Origin: Lacticaseibacillus brantae DSM 23927
GTDB lineage: Bacteria > Bacillota > Bacilli > Lactobacillales > Lactobacillaceae
Assembly: GCF_001436115.1 (NCBI RefSeq)
Contig: NZ_AYZQ01000005.1
Location: 87,248 to 151,247 of the forward strand
Reading direction: 5' to 3'
DNA length: 64,000 nt
Positions 62,397 through 64,000 of this stretch are shown piece after piece (the first letter of the stretch is position 1; every line of letters starts with the position of its first letter). The notes under the pieces were generated by a model. The model was given only the letters and a program-made list of their open reading frames with translations, was not told the DNA's origin and searched no databases. A program made the translations under genes and the position numbers.

Positions 62397-63152
62397 CTAG
62401 AAGAATCTAAAAATAATGGCAATCCCAACACCAATCGCACATGCACTGAGAATGGCTTCCATCCCGCGGGCCATGCCTGAGAGCAAATGTCCCGCGAGCA
62501 TATCGCGAATGGAGTTGGTAATTGCCACGCCAGGAACCAGTGGCATGACGGCGCCAATAATCACGTTATCAATTTCGCGGCCTAGCCCTAGCCGTACGCC
62601 AATGAGCGCGGTCAAACCAACGATAAACGCGCCGAGCATCTCGCTCATAAATCGAATTTTGGTTGCGCGGCCAACATAGTAATTGACTAAGTAACCCAAA
62701 CTTCCTGCCACAGCAGCCAAAGGAATATCCATCCAGTCATATTGCTGAGCAAAAATCACCATTAAGGTCGCAGAGACCACAGCTGCCCCCAAGACTTGTA
62801 GTGGCAACGGAAAATATGGCGTGTTTTTATCGAGGTGAATCAATGATTTACGCATTTGTGTCAGGGTGATTTTGCCTTCCGCAAATTGGCGGGAGAGTTG
62901 ATTCACACCAGCGACTTTTTCCATATCAATGTTGCGAGCCGAAACTTGGCTCAGCTGCACATACGGCTGGTTCTTCAGACCAATAATAATCCCCGTCGCC
63001 GTCGTAAAGATTAGCGGCTCACTTTGCCCAGCATTTCTCACGATTCGATTCATGGTATCTTCTACGCGATACATTTCAGACCCGCCTTCAATCATAATCC
63101 GGCCGGCCAATAGACAAGTATCAAGGAGAATTGTTTTATCAACTTTCACCAT
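62397..63152 (-). CDS. Threonine/serine exporter ThrE, N-terminal-type subunit (DUF1212)
   Basis: A 251-residue protein with a cytosolic N-terminal part (about 1-115; CLLAGRIMIEGGSEMYRVEDT is the family signature) and about five membrane segments. GAVMPLVPGVAITNSIRD repeats the core motif seen in its partner. It starts on the last base of the thioredoxin stop (TAATG), so it is coupled to trxA. Together with the next gene it forms a split ThrE exporter. Confidence 0.9.
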   Translation of the reverse strand: MVKVDKTILLDTCLLAGRIMIEGGSEMYRVEDTMNRIVRNAGQSEPLIFTTATGIIIGLKNQPYVQLSQVSARNIDMEKVAGVNQLSRQFAEGKITLTQMRKSLIHLDKNTPYFPLPLQVLGAAVVSATLMVIFAQQYDWMDIPLAAVAGSLGYLVNYYVGRATKIRFMSEMLGAFIVGLTALIGVRLGLGREIDNVIIGAVMPLVPGVAITNSIRDMLAGHLLSGMARGMEAILSACAIGVGIAIIFRFF

Positions 63153-63469
63153 TAGGCTGACTCGAGTTTCTGGGTCAAGTAAGCTTTGAGTTTTGGCTTC
63201 GGGTAAGCGCCAGTAACCTTTTCGATCGCCTTACCGTTCTTAAAGACGATCAAGGTTGGAATTGTCATCACATGATAATTTTCGGCGACTTCCGGATAGT
63301 CTTCCACATTGAGCTTGGCTACTTTCAAGCCCTCTAATTCCTGTTCTAATTCATCCAGCATGGGACTCATAATTTTACAAGGGCCACACCATTCCGCCCA
63401 CAAATCAACGACGACAGTTCCTTGGGCGGTTAATGCCCCCAGATTTTCGCTAGTCGCTACTTGACTCAT
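63152..63469 (-). CDS. trxA: Thioredoxin
   Basis: A 105-residue thioredoxin with the active-site WCGPC (C28-C31) in DLWAEWCGPCK and the cis-proline in MTIPTLIVFKNG. It reduces disulfides of cytosolic proteins using electrons from thioredoxin reductase. GAGGTGA precedes the ATG. It heads an operon with the split ThrE exporter, an unusual partner. Confidence 0.97.
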   Translation of the reverse strand: MSQVATSENLGALTAQGTVVVDLWAEWCGPCKIMSPMLDELEQELEGLKVAKLNVEDYPEVAENYHVMTIPTLIVFKNGKAIEKVTGAYPKPKLKAYLTQKLESA

Positions 63470-63534
63470 TCACTTCACCTCACAGTTTTCGTATCGCTTA
63501 TTATAGCATGTAATATCAGCCAATTACCTCAGAA

Positions 63535-63885
63535 TTAGAGGATAGGCCGACCTTGAGCGAGAATTAAACCAACGATGCCGACGATGACACCGCCGCCTAA
63601 GATCAGCCACCGCCAACTCGACCGCATTTGTTTGCCGTCAGCCTGTGAAAACAGAATTTCCACTAAGGCGATAAAGCCGACCGCAAGGACAATTTTCAGC
63701 ACGGTTAAAGCTGGATTTCGATTGAAAGCATCACGCATCAAGACATAACCGCTGACAATCATCACCACATAGCCCAGCCTGGCAATCATTAGAAATGGCG
63801 TGCGCTTTTTAGGCACAACCATGACACCCGTCAGCAGGACAATTAGCATCACAATCCACGTTATAATATGTATCCATAACCACAT
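63535..63885 (-). CDS. YisL/DUF1516 family membrane protein
   Basis: A 116-residue protein with four membrane segments. The start MWLWIHIITWIVMLIVLL and ARLGYVVMIVSGYVL match the YisL/UPF0344 family, of unknown function. AAGGAGG lies 9 bp before the ATG. It lies 65 bp upstream of trxA on the same strand and may share its transcript. Confidence 0.85.
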   Translation of the reverse strand: MWLWIHIITWIVMLIVLLTGVMVVPKKRTPFLMIARLGYVVMIVSGYVLMRDAFNRNPALTVLKIVLAVGFIALVEILFSQADGKQMRSSWRWLILGGGVIVGIVGLILAQGRPIL

Positions 63886-63935
63886 GTCTATTTCCTCCTT
63901 TGAACTATGCTCATTGTAGCAATCTTTTGGCCAAA

Positions 63936-63967
63936 TAAAAAACCAGCTAGGTCAAAGACCTAACTGG
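63936..63967 (-). terminator. Terminator of rRNA operon
   Basis: On the minus strand ACCAGTTAGGTC/GACCTAGCTGGT (loop TTT) followed by six T, 8 bp past the 5S end. Confidence 0.88.
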
Positions 63968-63974
63968 TAAGTTT

Positions 63975-64000
63975 GCGTGGCAGCTTCCTATCCTCGCAGG
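63975..64000 (-). rRNA. rrf: 5S rRNA, 3' end (partial)
   Basis: The last 26 bases, read on the minus strand, give the 3' end of a 5S rRNA (GCGAGGATAGGAAGCTGCCACGC, close to the common GCGAGAGTAGGAC-TCGCCA form). A terminator follows. The rest of the rRNA operon lies beyond the window. Confidence 0.85.

Noticed and set aside
1..64000. CRISPR array, insertion sequence, prophage or attachment site
   Set aside because: No spaced direct repeats of CRISPR type, no transposase, integrase or phage gene, and no flanking duplications were seen.

Overview
The window looks like chromosomal DNA of a lactic acid bacterium of the family Lactobacillaceae, with moderate G+C. This rests on strong AGGAGG-type ribosome binding sites, a tryptophan T-box in front of trpS, a polyphosphate (ppx-ppk-ppx) operon, mannose-family PTS operons with LacI control, many aldo/keto reductases and Cof-type phosphatases, DUF915-type cell-surface hydrolases and an SLAP-like secreted protein. 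I cannot name the species. No transposase, integrase, prophage gene or CRISPR array is visible.

Layout, left to right. 1-4575 (minus): polyphosphate operon, with a divergent Ppx-like/HD protein, polyphosphate kinase, and a canonical Ppx cut by the window edge. 4751-9000: aldo/keto reductase, cyclopropane fatty acid synthase, then GNAT and MATE genes on the minus strand. 9154-12000 (minus): LemA/TPM pair and trpS with its T-box leader. 12046-15842 (minus): osmoprotectant ABC transporter (permease/binding-protein fusion plus ATPase) with a flavin disulfide reductase. 16036-18324: HelD-like helicase. 18389-20888 (minus): CPBP protease, tRNA-Thr, HD hydrolase, aldo/keto reductase. 21018-26746: UvrA paralogue, ABC exporter, SLAP-like secreted protein. 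26789-34348: mostly small metabolic and transport genes (reductase, two Cof phosphatases, BrnQ, YczE-like, DUF1275, YbjQ, histidine phosphatase). 34453-39660: RNase HI with a coupled unknown gene, a divergent LysR/aminotransferase pair, and a PadR/MFS pair with two palindromic operators.

39799-46432 is the least ordinary part. A minus-strand operon encodes a protein with a histone-H1-like Lys/Ala tail, a surface hydrolase, a TauE/SafE exporter and DUF1634. Divergent from it is a tightly coupled plus-strand operon: a Cas4-like nuclease fused to a DinG/XPD-type helicase that has lost its iron-sulfur cysteines, a PD-(D/E)XK-like protein and an sce7725-family protein. This is my best candidate for an undescribed DNA-processing or defence system.

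46500-55186: a solitary menA, then a LacI-controlled alpha-glucoside operon (EIIB-EIIC-EIID-GH31-EIIA-GH13) with matching operators and a catabolite-repression-like site. 55476-59246 (minus): an NlpC/P60 hydrolase and the deoxynucleoside operon deoC-deoB-deoD. 59479-61684: an orphan PTS EIIC with an overlapping surface hydrolase. 61730-61915 (minus): a stand-alone structured RNA gene with its own promoter and terminator. 61944-63885 (minus): split ThrE exporter, thioredoxin and a YisL-like protein. The window ends in the 3' end of a 5S rRNA on the minus strand, so an rRNA operon lies just beyond it.
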